Assembly (NCBI RefSeq): GCF_002901445.1
Contig: NZ_PPPD01000001.1
Location: 1,208,501 to 1,272,500 of the forward strand
DNA length: 64,000 nucleotides
Direction of reading: 5' to 3'
Origin: Deinococcus koreensis
Lineage (GTDB): Bacteria > Deinococcota > Deinococci > Deinococcales > Deinococcaceae
Shown here in pieces: positions 56,721-64,000 of this stretch. Both the position numbers and the translations under genes were made by a program. Below the pieces are notes generated by a model that saw only the letters and a program-made list of their open reading frames with translations, ran no database searches and was not told where the DNA came from. How positions within the stretch are numbered: position 1 is the first letter of the stretch; every line of letters starts with the position of its first letter.

Positions 56721-58913
56721 TCATGCTCCGGCCGCCGCCTCGCGCCGCAGCCGACGGCTGTGCCGCAGCTCGGCCGCCACGAAGACCAGCGTGTTCAGGG
56801 CGTAGGTGCCCAGCAGCAGGGCCAGCAGGGCCCCCTGGGCGCCCCCCTGGGTCAGCGGGGCGAGATCCGGGAAGGCGATCAGGCCGCTGCGGGGGGCCAG
56901 GGCGGCCAGCGCTGCACTCCAGGCCAGCAGCAGCACGCCGCCCCAGGCGCTGTCCAGCAGCGAGGTGCCGGGCAGCAGCGCTCCCAGCAGCCGGTAGAGC
57001 GGCGGACGCGACTGGGCCAGGGTGAGCGGGGCACGGGGCAGCAGCAGCGAGAAGGCCAGCACCGTTCCCAGCAGGGTCGTGAGGATCAGCAGCAGGCCCA
57101 GCCGGACGCTGCGGCCCGGCCCGGGGCTCAGGGCGCCCTGGGGCTGGCGCAGGAACTGGCCCAGGGTCACGCTCAGGTCGCCCGTGACGGCGCGGGTCAG
57201 GCTGCGGGCATCGGGCAGGCAGAGGCGGGGCTGACCGGGCCGGTACAGGCGCTGGAACGCCGTGCCCGGCGTGGACGGGTTCAGGCCCAGGTTGAAGGCG
57301 GCGGCCGCCAGTTCGGGGCGCGCGGCGAGCGCCGCACGGTAGCGCTCGCGGGCCTGGGCCTGATCCCCTCTGTTCTGGGCGATCACACCCAGGTTGTTCT
57401 GGGCGCAGGCGTCGGGCAGGGCGCGCAGGTACTGTTCGCGGGCGCTGGCGTCCTCGCCGTCGAACTGGGCGGCCAGCCCCCCCAGCAGCGCGGCGTCGGG
57501 GCCGGGGCGCAGGTTGAGCGCGGGCAGGTTGGCCGCGCTCCAGCCGCCGTAGGTGCCCAGGTTCAGGGCCGGCGACCGCAGGGCCGCGCTGGCGAGGTTG
57601 GCCCACTGCCAGCCCCCCACGGCCAGGATCAGGGCGGCGGCCAGCAGCGTCAGCAGCAGCCGCTCGCTCCACGACGCGTAGGCGACCACGGCGCGCCGGG
57701 CCCGCGACAGCGGATGGCGCAGCCACGACAGGAAGCGGCCCCCCAGTTCCGCCGTCTGCGCCCCCTGCGGCCCCCAGGCGCGGGCCAGCAGGGTCAGCAG
57801 GGCGGCGGCCAGGCTCAGGCCCAGGCTCAGGGTGGCCAGCCGGGCGGCGTCCCTCACCGAGCGCAGGCCCTGGGGGCCCAGGTTGTACAGCGTGCCGGCC
57901 CGCAGCGTGCGGGTGAACTGCCGCCACTCCTCGGCCTCGCCGCTGCGGCCCTGGGTGTCCAGGATGCGGGCGTAGCGTTCGTAGAGCGCCGGCCCACCCT
58001 CGAAGCGCGGGTGCAGCTCCCGCAGGTAGCGCATCCAGGCCTCGGCGCGCGCCAGGCGGTTCTGCTCCAGCAGGGTGCCCACGTAGCCGCTGGGGTTGCC
58101 GTAGGCAAAGAGCGCCGAGCGGCTGAGGGCGATGTCCGGGTCGATGCCGCGACTGGCCGCGTCCTTGAGGGCACGCCCCAGGGCGGCGTCGGCGGCGGCC
58201 GGGAAGCCGGCGCCGTCCAGCCGGGCGGCCAGCTGCACCCAGGCCGGGAAGGGCACGCTGCCGCTCAGGGCGCGCCGCACCTCGCTCAGGGTCAGGTAGG
58301 GGTCGCGGGTGGCCTGGGCCCGCCGCAGCGCCAGGAAGGGATTGGTCGGGTCGTCGGCCGCCGCCCGATCCAGCGCGGCCCTGGGGGTGGCGTCGGCCAC
58401 GCGGGCCAGGAAACCGGTGATCCGCACGTTCGGGGGCAGCACCACCCGCTCGCGGACGTTCAGGCCGCCGCCCGTCTCCAGGCTGTACTGGCCGCTCAGC
58501 CCGCCCTCCTGCACCGTGGCGCGCACCGCGCCGCCCGAGGCGTCCAGCGACGTGACCAGACCCGGCAGGTCGGCGCGTCCCAGCAGCGCGCCCGCCGCGT
58601 TCAGCGCGTAGACCACCGGCCCGGCGCCCAGATACACCACGCCCTGCACCTCCAGCGGCCCGCTCAGGTCGCCCAGGGTGGCCGGGAAGGTGCGCTGCCA
58701 GACCACGCGGGGGCCGTCCTCGTAGCGCAGGACGCGGCCCTCCAGCACCGGCGCGGCCTGCGCGCTGAACAGGCCCAGCGCCAGCAGCCCCAGGCCGAGG
58801 CCCACCCGCCGGAGCATCCGCGCCCAGAGCGTCCGCCAGCGTCGCGCCGCGGCGCGGCCCGGAACGCTGCCCCACCTCTGTCCCGCACTGCCCTGCCCCC
58901 CACTGCCGGTCAT
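56721..58913 (-). CDS. Large membrane protein with TPR-like repeats
   Basis: A 730-residue protein. A basic N-terminus is followed by a TM or signal segment (residues 33-52). The region to about 350 is soluble with beta strands and helical repeats. Hydrophobic segments lie near 370-390 and 440-465. Residues 500-560 contain TPR-like units (CAQNNLGVIAQNRGDQAQAR). The C-terminal 150 residues have three or four TMs. No known function; envelope assembly or scaffolding is possible. It overlaps the PlsY-like gene by 4 bp (ATGA). Confidence 0.75.
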   Translation of the reverse strand: MTGSGGQGSAGQRWGSVPGRAAARRWRTLWARMLRRVGLGLGLLALGLFSAQAAPVLEGRVLRYEDGPRVVWQRTFPATLGDLSGPLEVQGVVYLGAGPVVYALNAAGALLGRADLPGLVTSLDASGGAVRATVQEGGLSGQYSLETGGGLNVRERVVLPPNVRITGFLARVADATPRAALDRAAADDPTNPFLALRRAQATRDPYLTLSEVRRALSGSVPFPAWVQLAARLDGAGFPAAADAALGRALKDAASRGIDPDIALSRSALFAYGNPSGYVGTLLEQNRLARAEAWMRYLRELHPRFEGGPALYERYARILDTQGRSGEAEEWRQFTRTLRAGTLYNLGPQGLRSVRDAARLATLSLGLSLAAALLTLLARAWGPQGAQTAELGGRFLSWLRHPLSRARRAVVAYASWSERLLLTLLAAALILAVGGWQWANLASAALRSPALNLGTYGGWSAANLPALNLRPGPDAALLGGLAAQFDGEDASAREQYLRALPDACAQNNLGVIAQNRGDQAQARERYRAALAARPELAAAAFNLGLNPSTPGTAFQRLYRPGQPRLCLPDARSLTRAVTGDLSVTLGQFLRQPQGALSPGPGRSVRLGLLLILTTLLGTVLAFSLLLPRAPLTLAQSRPPLYRLLGALLPGTSLLDSAWGGVLLLAWSAALAALAPRSGLIAFPDLAPLTQGGAQGALLALLLGTYALNTLVFVAAELRHSRRLRREAAAGA

Positions 58914-59590
58914 GGTCGGTTCGCGGCGCGCGTGTCGGGGCGCGGCTCCGGCTGCGGGCTGGCGGGCGGGGTCGTGGAAGACTGTGTAGTGGACGGCTGA
59001 GTAGTGGACGGCTGAGCCTCGCGCACGGGGGGCCGGATCAGCAGGTGGGCGGCGCGCAGGGCCATCACCGCGCCCCCCACCAGCAGGTCGGCCAGACCGC
59101 CGAAGCGGCCGGCGAGCAGCAGGCCCAGCGGCAGGGCGACCACGGTCGCCACCGGCACCGCGTTCAGCTTCAGGCGAGCCTGCAGGAACCGGCGGTAGAG
59201 CGGAATGACCAGCAGGGCCGTGCCCAGCGTGCCCAGCAGGGTCAGCGGCGCGGCCACCAGCAGGGCACCCAGCAGCGGCGCGATCCCGCCGCCGCCCCGG
59301 AACCGGAAGAAGACCGGGTAGCAGTGGCCCAGCACCACACCCAGCACGGCGAGCCAGGTGGCCTCGGGCGTCAGGGCCAGGGCCAGCAGCGCCGCAAGGG
59401 CGCCTTTCAGCATGTCGAGCGCCGTGACCATCAGCGCGGCGCGGCGGCCGTACTGCCGGTAGGTGCCGCTGCCCCCCGGCAGGTCGCGGCCGCGGATGTC
59501 CTCGCCGCGCGCACGGGAATACAGCACACCGGCCACCAGTGACCCCAGCAGATAAGACATGGCAACGACGAACAGGGGCGGGGCGAGCAT
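58910..59590 (-). CDS. PlsY-like glycerol-3-phosphate acyltransferase family protein
   Basis: A 226-residue protein with five or six TM segments. It fits the PlsY family by layout (SYLLGSLVAGVLYSRARGED, GHCYPVFFRFRGGGG). But the usual GSGNxGATN motif reads GSGTYRQYG, and the GGKGVAT phosphate motif reads GGGGIAP, so activity on acyl phosphate is doubtful. The tail holds QPSTT-type repeats. TAGAAT on the minus strand lies 7 nt before the ATG. Co-transcribed with the TPR-type protein. Confidence 0.78.
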   Translation of the reverse strand: MLAPPLFVVAMSYLLGSLVAGVLYSRARGEDIRGRDLPGGSGTYRQYGRRAALMVTALDMLKGALAALLALALTPEATWLAVLGVVLGHCYPVFFRFRGGGGIAPLLGALLVAAPLTLLGTLGTALLVIPLYRRFLQARLKLNAVPVATVVALPLGLLLAGRFGGLADLLVGGAVMALRAAHLLIRPPVREAQPSTTQPSTTQSSTTPPASPQPEPRPDTRAANRP

Positions 59591-59735
59591 ACGCGCTGCA
59601 TTCTACGGGGCCCTGTGCCGCCTGTCCGGCCCCTGGTGCCCGGCCTCTGTTGCCCGGCGCTCAGTTGCCCGGCCCCTGGCTGCGGCGGCTCCCGCCGGCA
59701 CCTTCGCCCGGCCGTGGCCCGCCTACACTGACGCC

Positions 59736-60506
59736 ATGACCCCGGCCACCGCCGACCCGGCCTCTGCCCAGCCCCCTGTGCCCGAGCTGTCCAGAAGCGA
59801 ACTGCGCCGCTACTCACGCCCGCTGCTGGTGCCCGAGTGGCTGGACGCCGGAGCGCAGGAACGTCTGAAGGGCGCCGCCGTGCTGGTGGTGGGCGCCGGG
59901 GGCCTGGGCGGGCCGGTGATCGCGCAGCTGGCCGGAGCGGGCGTGGGCCGCCTGACGATCGCCGACGGAGACCGGGTCGAGCTGAGCAATCTGCACCGCC
60001 AGACGCTGTTCGCCACGCCCGACCTGGGGCGCGGCAAGGCGCAGGTCGCGGCCGCGCGGGCCCAGGCCATCAATCCCTACGTCCAGGTGGAGCTGGCGCC
60101 GGCGCTGGACGCTGGCAACGCCGGGCGGCTCATCGGGGCGGCCGATCTGGTGATTGACGCCACCGACAATTTCCTGGCCCGCTACGCCATCGCGGACGCC
60201 TGCACGCGTGCGGGCCGGGAGTGGATCTGGGGAGCGGCGGCCGGAACGAGCGGCATGGTCAGCGTGTTCGGGCCTCAGCTGGGGCTGCGCGACGTGTTCC
60301 CGGAACCGGCAGACGCCGAATCCTGCGCCGAGGCGGGCGTCCTGGGGCCGCTACCGAACATCGTCGGCGGCATGATGGCCCTCGAGGCGCTCAAGGTGCT
60401 GGGCGGCCTGGGCGACGCGCTGCGGGGGCGACTGTGGACGCTGGACGCGCTGTCGGGCCGGGTTCGGGTGCTGCAATTGCGTCCCCCGATACCAAGTGTG
60501 CCTTAA
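59736..60506 (+). CDS. MoeB/ThiF family adenylyltransferase
   Basis: A 256-residue E1-like enzyme. It shows VLVVGAGGLGGPVIAQLAGA for ATP, the Arg in ELSNLHRQTLF, Asp in DATDNFLAR and the Cys loop SCAEAGVLGPLPNIVGG. It adenylates the C-terminal Gly of a ThiS- or MoaD-like protein for sulfur transfer in thiamine or molybdopterin synthesis. No rhodanese domain is attached. TACACT (59724-59729) lies 6 nt before the ATG. Confidence 0.92.
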   Translation: MTPATADPASAQPPVPELSRSELRRYSRPLLVPEWLDAGAQERLKGAAVLVVGAGGLGGPVIAQLAGAGVGRLTIADGDRVELSNLHRQTLFATPDLGRGKAQVAAARAQAINPYVQVELAPALDAGNAGRLIGAADLVIDATDNFLARYAIADACTRAGREWIWGAAAGTSGMVSVFGPQLGLRDVFPEPADAESCAEAGVLGPLPNIVGGMMALEALKVLGGLGDALRGRLWTLDALSGRVRVLQLRPPIPSVP

Positions 60507-60563
60507 TGATTTCTTAATTTTACACATAATTTTTTTGGCCGTGCAGGACAGCGCCGCGCCGAT

Positions 60564-60593
60564 TTGACAGCGTTTTTGTCCTTACGGTAACAG
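60564..60593 (+). promoter_or_regulatory. Possible upstream promoter for HU
   Basis: A perfect TTGACA (60564-60569) is followed after 18 bp by TAACAG (60588-60593), a weak -10. It may be a second, upstream promoter of the HU gene. Confidence 0.35.
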
Positions 60594-60636
60594 CAGAATT
60601 GACCCGCCAATGCCGACCCAGCGCAGGCCCACGGGC

Positions 60637-60664
60637 TTGACGGCAATGAACTGTGTGTTAAGGT
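60637..60664 (+). promoter_or_regulatory. HU promoter
   Basis: TTGACG (60637-60642), 16 bp, TAAGGT (60659-60664). The transcript would have a leader of about 40 nt containing the GGAGG site at 60700. The leader distinguishes this abundant protein from the many leaderless genes nearby. Confidence 0.65.
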
Positions 60665-60711
60665 TCAATTGAGCCGCACCTCAGCTCAAATCTATGCCTG
60701 GAGGTTCACAC

Positions 60712-61077
60712 ATGGCCAAAGCCAGTAAACCCGCAGCCAGTAAACCCGCCGCGAAGAAGCCCGCCGCCAAGGCCGCCCCGAAGAAGGGCGCCGCCAGCAG
60801 CAGCAAGATCGCCAAGACGCAGATCATCGACATGGTGGCGGACAAGACCAGCCTGAACAAGAAACAGGCCGGCGACGCCGTGGCGACGATGCTCGACGCG
60901 ATCGTGGGCGCGCTCCGGGGCGGCCAGAGTGTGGGCCTCCCCGGCCTGGGCACCCTGAGCGTGGCGCAGACCGCCGCGCGCACGGGCGTCCGCCCGGGCA
61001 CCAGCCAGAAGATCACCATTCCCGCCGGCAAGAAGGTTCGTTTCAAGGTCGCCAGCACCCTGAAAGGCACGCTCTAA
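60712..61077 (+). CDS. HU family DNA-binding protein
   Basis: A 121-residue nucleoid protein. The first 30 residues are an Ala/Lys/Pro extension ([18 protein letters not shown]), as in Deinococcus HU. The HU core follows: [40 protein letters not shown] and the final [10 protein letters not shown]. It bends and compacts DNA as a dimer. GGAGG (60700-60704) precedes the ATG at 60712; an upstream in-frame ATG at 60694 is less likely because the ribosome site lies after it. Confidence 0.95.
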   Translation: MAKASKPAASKPAAKKPAAKAAPKKGAASSSKIAKTQIIDMVADKTSLNKKQAGDAVATMLDAIVGALRGGQSVGLPGLGTLSVAQTAARTGVRPGTSQKITIPAGKKVRFKVASTLKGTL

Positions 61078-61589
61078 GCCAGCCGTTTTCCTGGCCGGGT
61101 CATCCCAGATGGGGTGGCCCGGCCAGTCTGTGTCTGCCTGTGGACGACAGGGACAGCCGGCGACCTCCGAGACCGCCTCTCCCGAACAGCCAGGGCCACG
61201 GGCCTCTAAGGCTGGCCTCCGACGACTCCGATTCGTACCGTGGGTAAGGTCGGCCTCGCTTTCCATCGGCCCGCCCCGCCCGCCCCTTGCCCCGGACTTA
61301 ACTCGGCTCCGTATGCAGCGCAGGACACGGCCTTTGAGGCGGGTGCGTACCGCCACCATCCGGGCCCGGGCCGGGCGTTTACAGAGTCTTTATCTTCCAG
61401 GCTGGTCGGCCCCGCAGGGGTTCGGAAGCGGCGCGGGTGGGGTTCCCAGGTTTGCCGTGCTGGTGGGCGAAAACGCGAGGCCCTGCCAGGTGTGGAAACG
61501 GCGCGACAGCAGACAAATCGGGCCCCCCGCCAGAGATTTTGTGATCCCCCCTACCCGGACTCCGTGAGGGGGCGGGTACGGTGAACCGC
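61078..61589. other. Intergenic region between HU and the osmoprotectant operon
   Basis: No convincing gene in 512 bp. The left part carries the HU terminator hairpin (61091-61126). The right end carries TACGGT (61577-61582) for the next operon. The middle is GC-rich without recognisable repeats. Confidence 0.6.
61091..61126 (+). terminator. Terminator-like hairpin after HU
   Basis: CTGGCCGGG (61091-61099) and CCCGGCCAG (61118-61126) are exact complements; the loop can pair further through CCC and GGG. A weak T-rich stretch (TCTGTGTCTG) follows. Confidence 0.6.
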
Positions 61590-62492
<903 letters not shown>

Positions 62493-62547
62493 ACCTCCCG
62501 GCCACCTGCGCTCCGGCCACCTTTCCCCTCTGGGACAAGGACTGAGC

Positions 62548-63768
62548 GTGCGGGAGCCGGGATCACGGGGGGCGGGGGCCGGTCTGGCTGCCGCCCCTCC
62601 CCTTTCGGGGGGCCGGGCGGGCAGCGGCGCCGCTGCGCGGGGCGACGTCCAGGCGGTGCTGTGGCTCTCGGCGCTGCCCATGCTGACGGGCGCGCTGCTG
62701 CCCTGGGTGCTGCTGCGCCCCAACCGTCTGGCGCCCGGCGACTTCCTGCGGCTGCCCGCTCCCTGGATCGCCCTGGCCCTGCTGCTGGCCGTAGCGCCGG
62801 CCCTGAGTGCCCGGCTGCGGCGAGACTGGGTGTGGCTGCCGGCGTGCGCCGCTCTGCTGCTGGGGCTATGGCTGCTGGGCGAGCGCACGCAGGCGGCCCT
62901 GGTCGAGCAGGCGCCCTTCGCGCGGGCGAGCGCGGCCGGCGGGCTGTGGCTGTACCTGCTGGGGGCCGGGGGCGCGGTGTTCGGCGCGCGTCAGGCGGCT
63001 GGCGGGCCGCTGACCCGGACTCTGGCCTGGATCTGGCTGCCCGGCGCGGCGGCGCTGCTGCTGAGCGGGCACCTGTCGGCCTGGTCCGTGCTGGTCGAGG
63101 GCCGCAACGAGGGCGGGCGCTGGGTGCAGGAACTGGGCCAGCACCTGCGGCTGGTGGGCAGCGCCCTGGGGCTGGCCACGTTGATCGGGGTGCCGCTGGC
63201 GGTCTGGGCCTCGGGCCGCGAGCGCGTGGCGCTCACCGTGCTGGGGCTGGCCAACGGGGTTCAGACCATTCCCAGTCTGGCGCTGCTCGGCCTGCTGATC
63301 GCGCCGCTCTCGGCCCTGGCCACCGCCCTGCCGGCGCTGCGGCAACTGGGGATCAGCGGCATCGGGATCGCGCCGGCCCTCAGCGCCATGACCCTGTACG
63401 CGCTGCTGCCCGTGGTTCGCAACGGCATCGTGGCGCTGCGGGGCGTGCCGGCCGGCGCGGTGGATGCGGCGCGCGGCATGGGCATGACCGCCTCCCAGCG
63501 CTTCTGGCGGGTGCAGCTTCCGCTGGCGCTGCCGGTCTGGCTGGCCGGCATCCGGCAGGCGGCCGTGCTGCTGGTGGGTGTGGCCGCCGTGGCCGCCCTG
63601 ATCGGGGCGGGGGGGCTGGGCACCTACATCTTCAAGGGCCTGCAGAGCGCCGCCGCCGACCTGATCCTGCTGGGCGCCGTGCCGGCCGCCGCGCTGGCCC
63701 TGCTGGTCGACGCGGCGCTGCGCGGCCTGGAACTGCTGCTGGGCCGGCGGCTGGGGAGGGTGTCGTGA
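62548..63768 (+). CDS. Osmoprotectant ABC transporter permease
   Basis: A 406-residue permease, GTG start. The N-terminal 190 residues contain several extra TM segments. The C-terminal part is the OpuCB/OpuCD-type permease domain: LGLANGVQTIPSLALLGLLI, then the EAA-like loop VDAARGMGMTASQRFWRVQL and LIGAGGLGTYIFKGLQ. It is about twice the length of simple OpuC permeases. Confidence 0.92.
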   Translation: MREPGSRGAGAGLAAAPPLSGGRAGSGAAARGDVQAVLWLSALPMLTGALLPWVLLRPNRLAPGDFLRLPAPWIALALLLAVAPALSARLRRDWVWLPACAALLLGLWLLGERTQAALVEQAPFARASAAGGLWLYLLGAGGAVFGARQAAGGPLTRTLAWIWLPGAAALLLSGHLSAWSVLVEGRNEGGRWVQELGQHLRLVGSALGLATLIGVPLAVWASGRERVALTVLGLANGVQTIPSLALLGLLIAPLSALATALPALRQLGISGIGIAPALSAMTLYALLPVVRNGIVALRGVPAGAVDAARGMGMTASQRFWRVQLPLALPVWLAGIRQAAVLLVGVAAVAALIGAGGLGTYIFKGLQSAAADLILLGAVPAAALALLVDAALRGLELLLGRRLGRVS

Positions 63769-63847
63769 CCCCACGGCGTCGCCGGACGAGAGCCTCCCCG
63801 CTCCCACCTCCACCTCGTCCCCCGGCCCACCCCCTGGAGCGCCGCCC

Positions 63848-64000
63848 ATGATCGAACTGCAGGAACTCGAAAAACGGTACGCCGACAGCTACGCCGTCCA
63901 CACCCTCAGCCTGACCTTCCCCGAGGGACAGCTCACCGCGCTGCTGGGGCCGTCGGGCTGCGGCAAGACGACCACCCTGCGGATGATCAACCGCCTGACC
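63848..64000 (+). CDS. Osmoprotectant ABC transporter ATPase, partial at the window edge
   Basis: The first 51 codons of an ABC ATPase: IELQELEKRYADSYAVHTLS, then Walker A LLGPSGCGKTTTLRMINRLT. The Met-Ile-Asn-Arg-Leu after Walker A is typical of ProV/OpuCA proteins. A GGAG site precedes the ATG, 79 bp after the permease stop. The gene continues beyond the window. Confidence 0.92.
   Translation, partial: MIELQELEKRYADSYAVHTLSLTFPEGQLTALLGPSGCGKTTTLRMINRLT

Noticed and set aside
58983..59022. Short DNA direct repeats (GTAGTGGACGGCTGA) suggestive of a repeat array
   Set aside because: They lie inside the PlsY-like gene and encode the QPSTT units of its tail; too few for CRISPR.
61109..61584. 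Plus-strand frames after HU
   Set aside because: They begin within the terminator hairpin and have no ribosome site, TANNNT box or recognisable protein features.

Overview
The window looks like a chromosome segment of a Deinococcus species. It is GC-rich. It encodes an HU protein with a long Lys/Ala/Pro N-terminal extension (60712-61077). About twenty genes start 6-7 nt downstream of a TANNNT -10 box with no ribosome binding site, the leaderless promoter style known from Deinococcus. No rRNA, tRNA or CRISPR array was recognised.

Layout. 0.2-3 kb: a MarR regulator, a GNAT acetyltransferase fused to a DUF6428 domain, and an MFS exporter, probably a metalloid or drug resistance operon. 3-5 kb: amino-acid ABC binding protein and permease with no ATPase beside them. 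5-17.7 kb: mostly single-gene housekeeping and metabolic units (DUF4173 membrane protein, DUF1266 protein, M24 peptidase, SDR, LysE exporter, amine oxidase, methyltransferase, DUF998 protein, TtcA, class A PBP). 17.76-18.85 kb: a complete IS630-family element that has split an intergenic hairpin. 18.9-21 kb: pnp, followed upstream by MITE-like inverted repeats. 21.6-25.8 kb: a three-gene cassette of NUC1-type nuclease, subtilisin-like protease and alpha/beta hydrolase, none with an evident signal peptide.

29.4-40.3 kb is the most unusual part. An HxlR-SCP2 regulator faces a long one-directional array holding seven intact RibD_C/DHFR-like paralogues, one decayed copy, five VOC/PhnB-type proteins, a full and a truncated DUF4287 gene, DUF1569, YdeI-like and lactonase-like proteins, and a 14-TM MFS exporter. 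Unlike the rest of the window, these genes have strong Shine-Dalgarno sites, several sharing nearly the same leader. The array is followed by a TetR regulator with two tandem operators, two GT1-type glycosyltransferases, an ABC exporter and a cytidine-deaminase-like protein, which suggests small-molecule resistance. A smaller AraC-VOC-DUF1801 group lies at 49.5-50.9 kb.

47-49 kb: a molybdopterin oxidoreductase. 51-60.5 kb: SDR, acyltransferase-3 membrane protein, a secreted hydrolase, an ArsC-fold protein without cysteines, the overlapping ubiX-ispD-ispE operon (flavin prenylation and isoprenoid precursors), a divergent PlsY-like protein overlapping a large TPR-type membrane protein, and a MoeB/ThiF enzyme. 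60.7 kb: HU. 61.6-64 kb: an osmoprotectant ABC importer (binding protein, permease, ATPase cut by the window edge).
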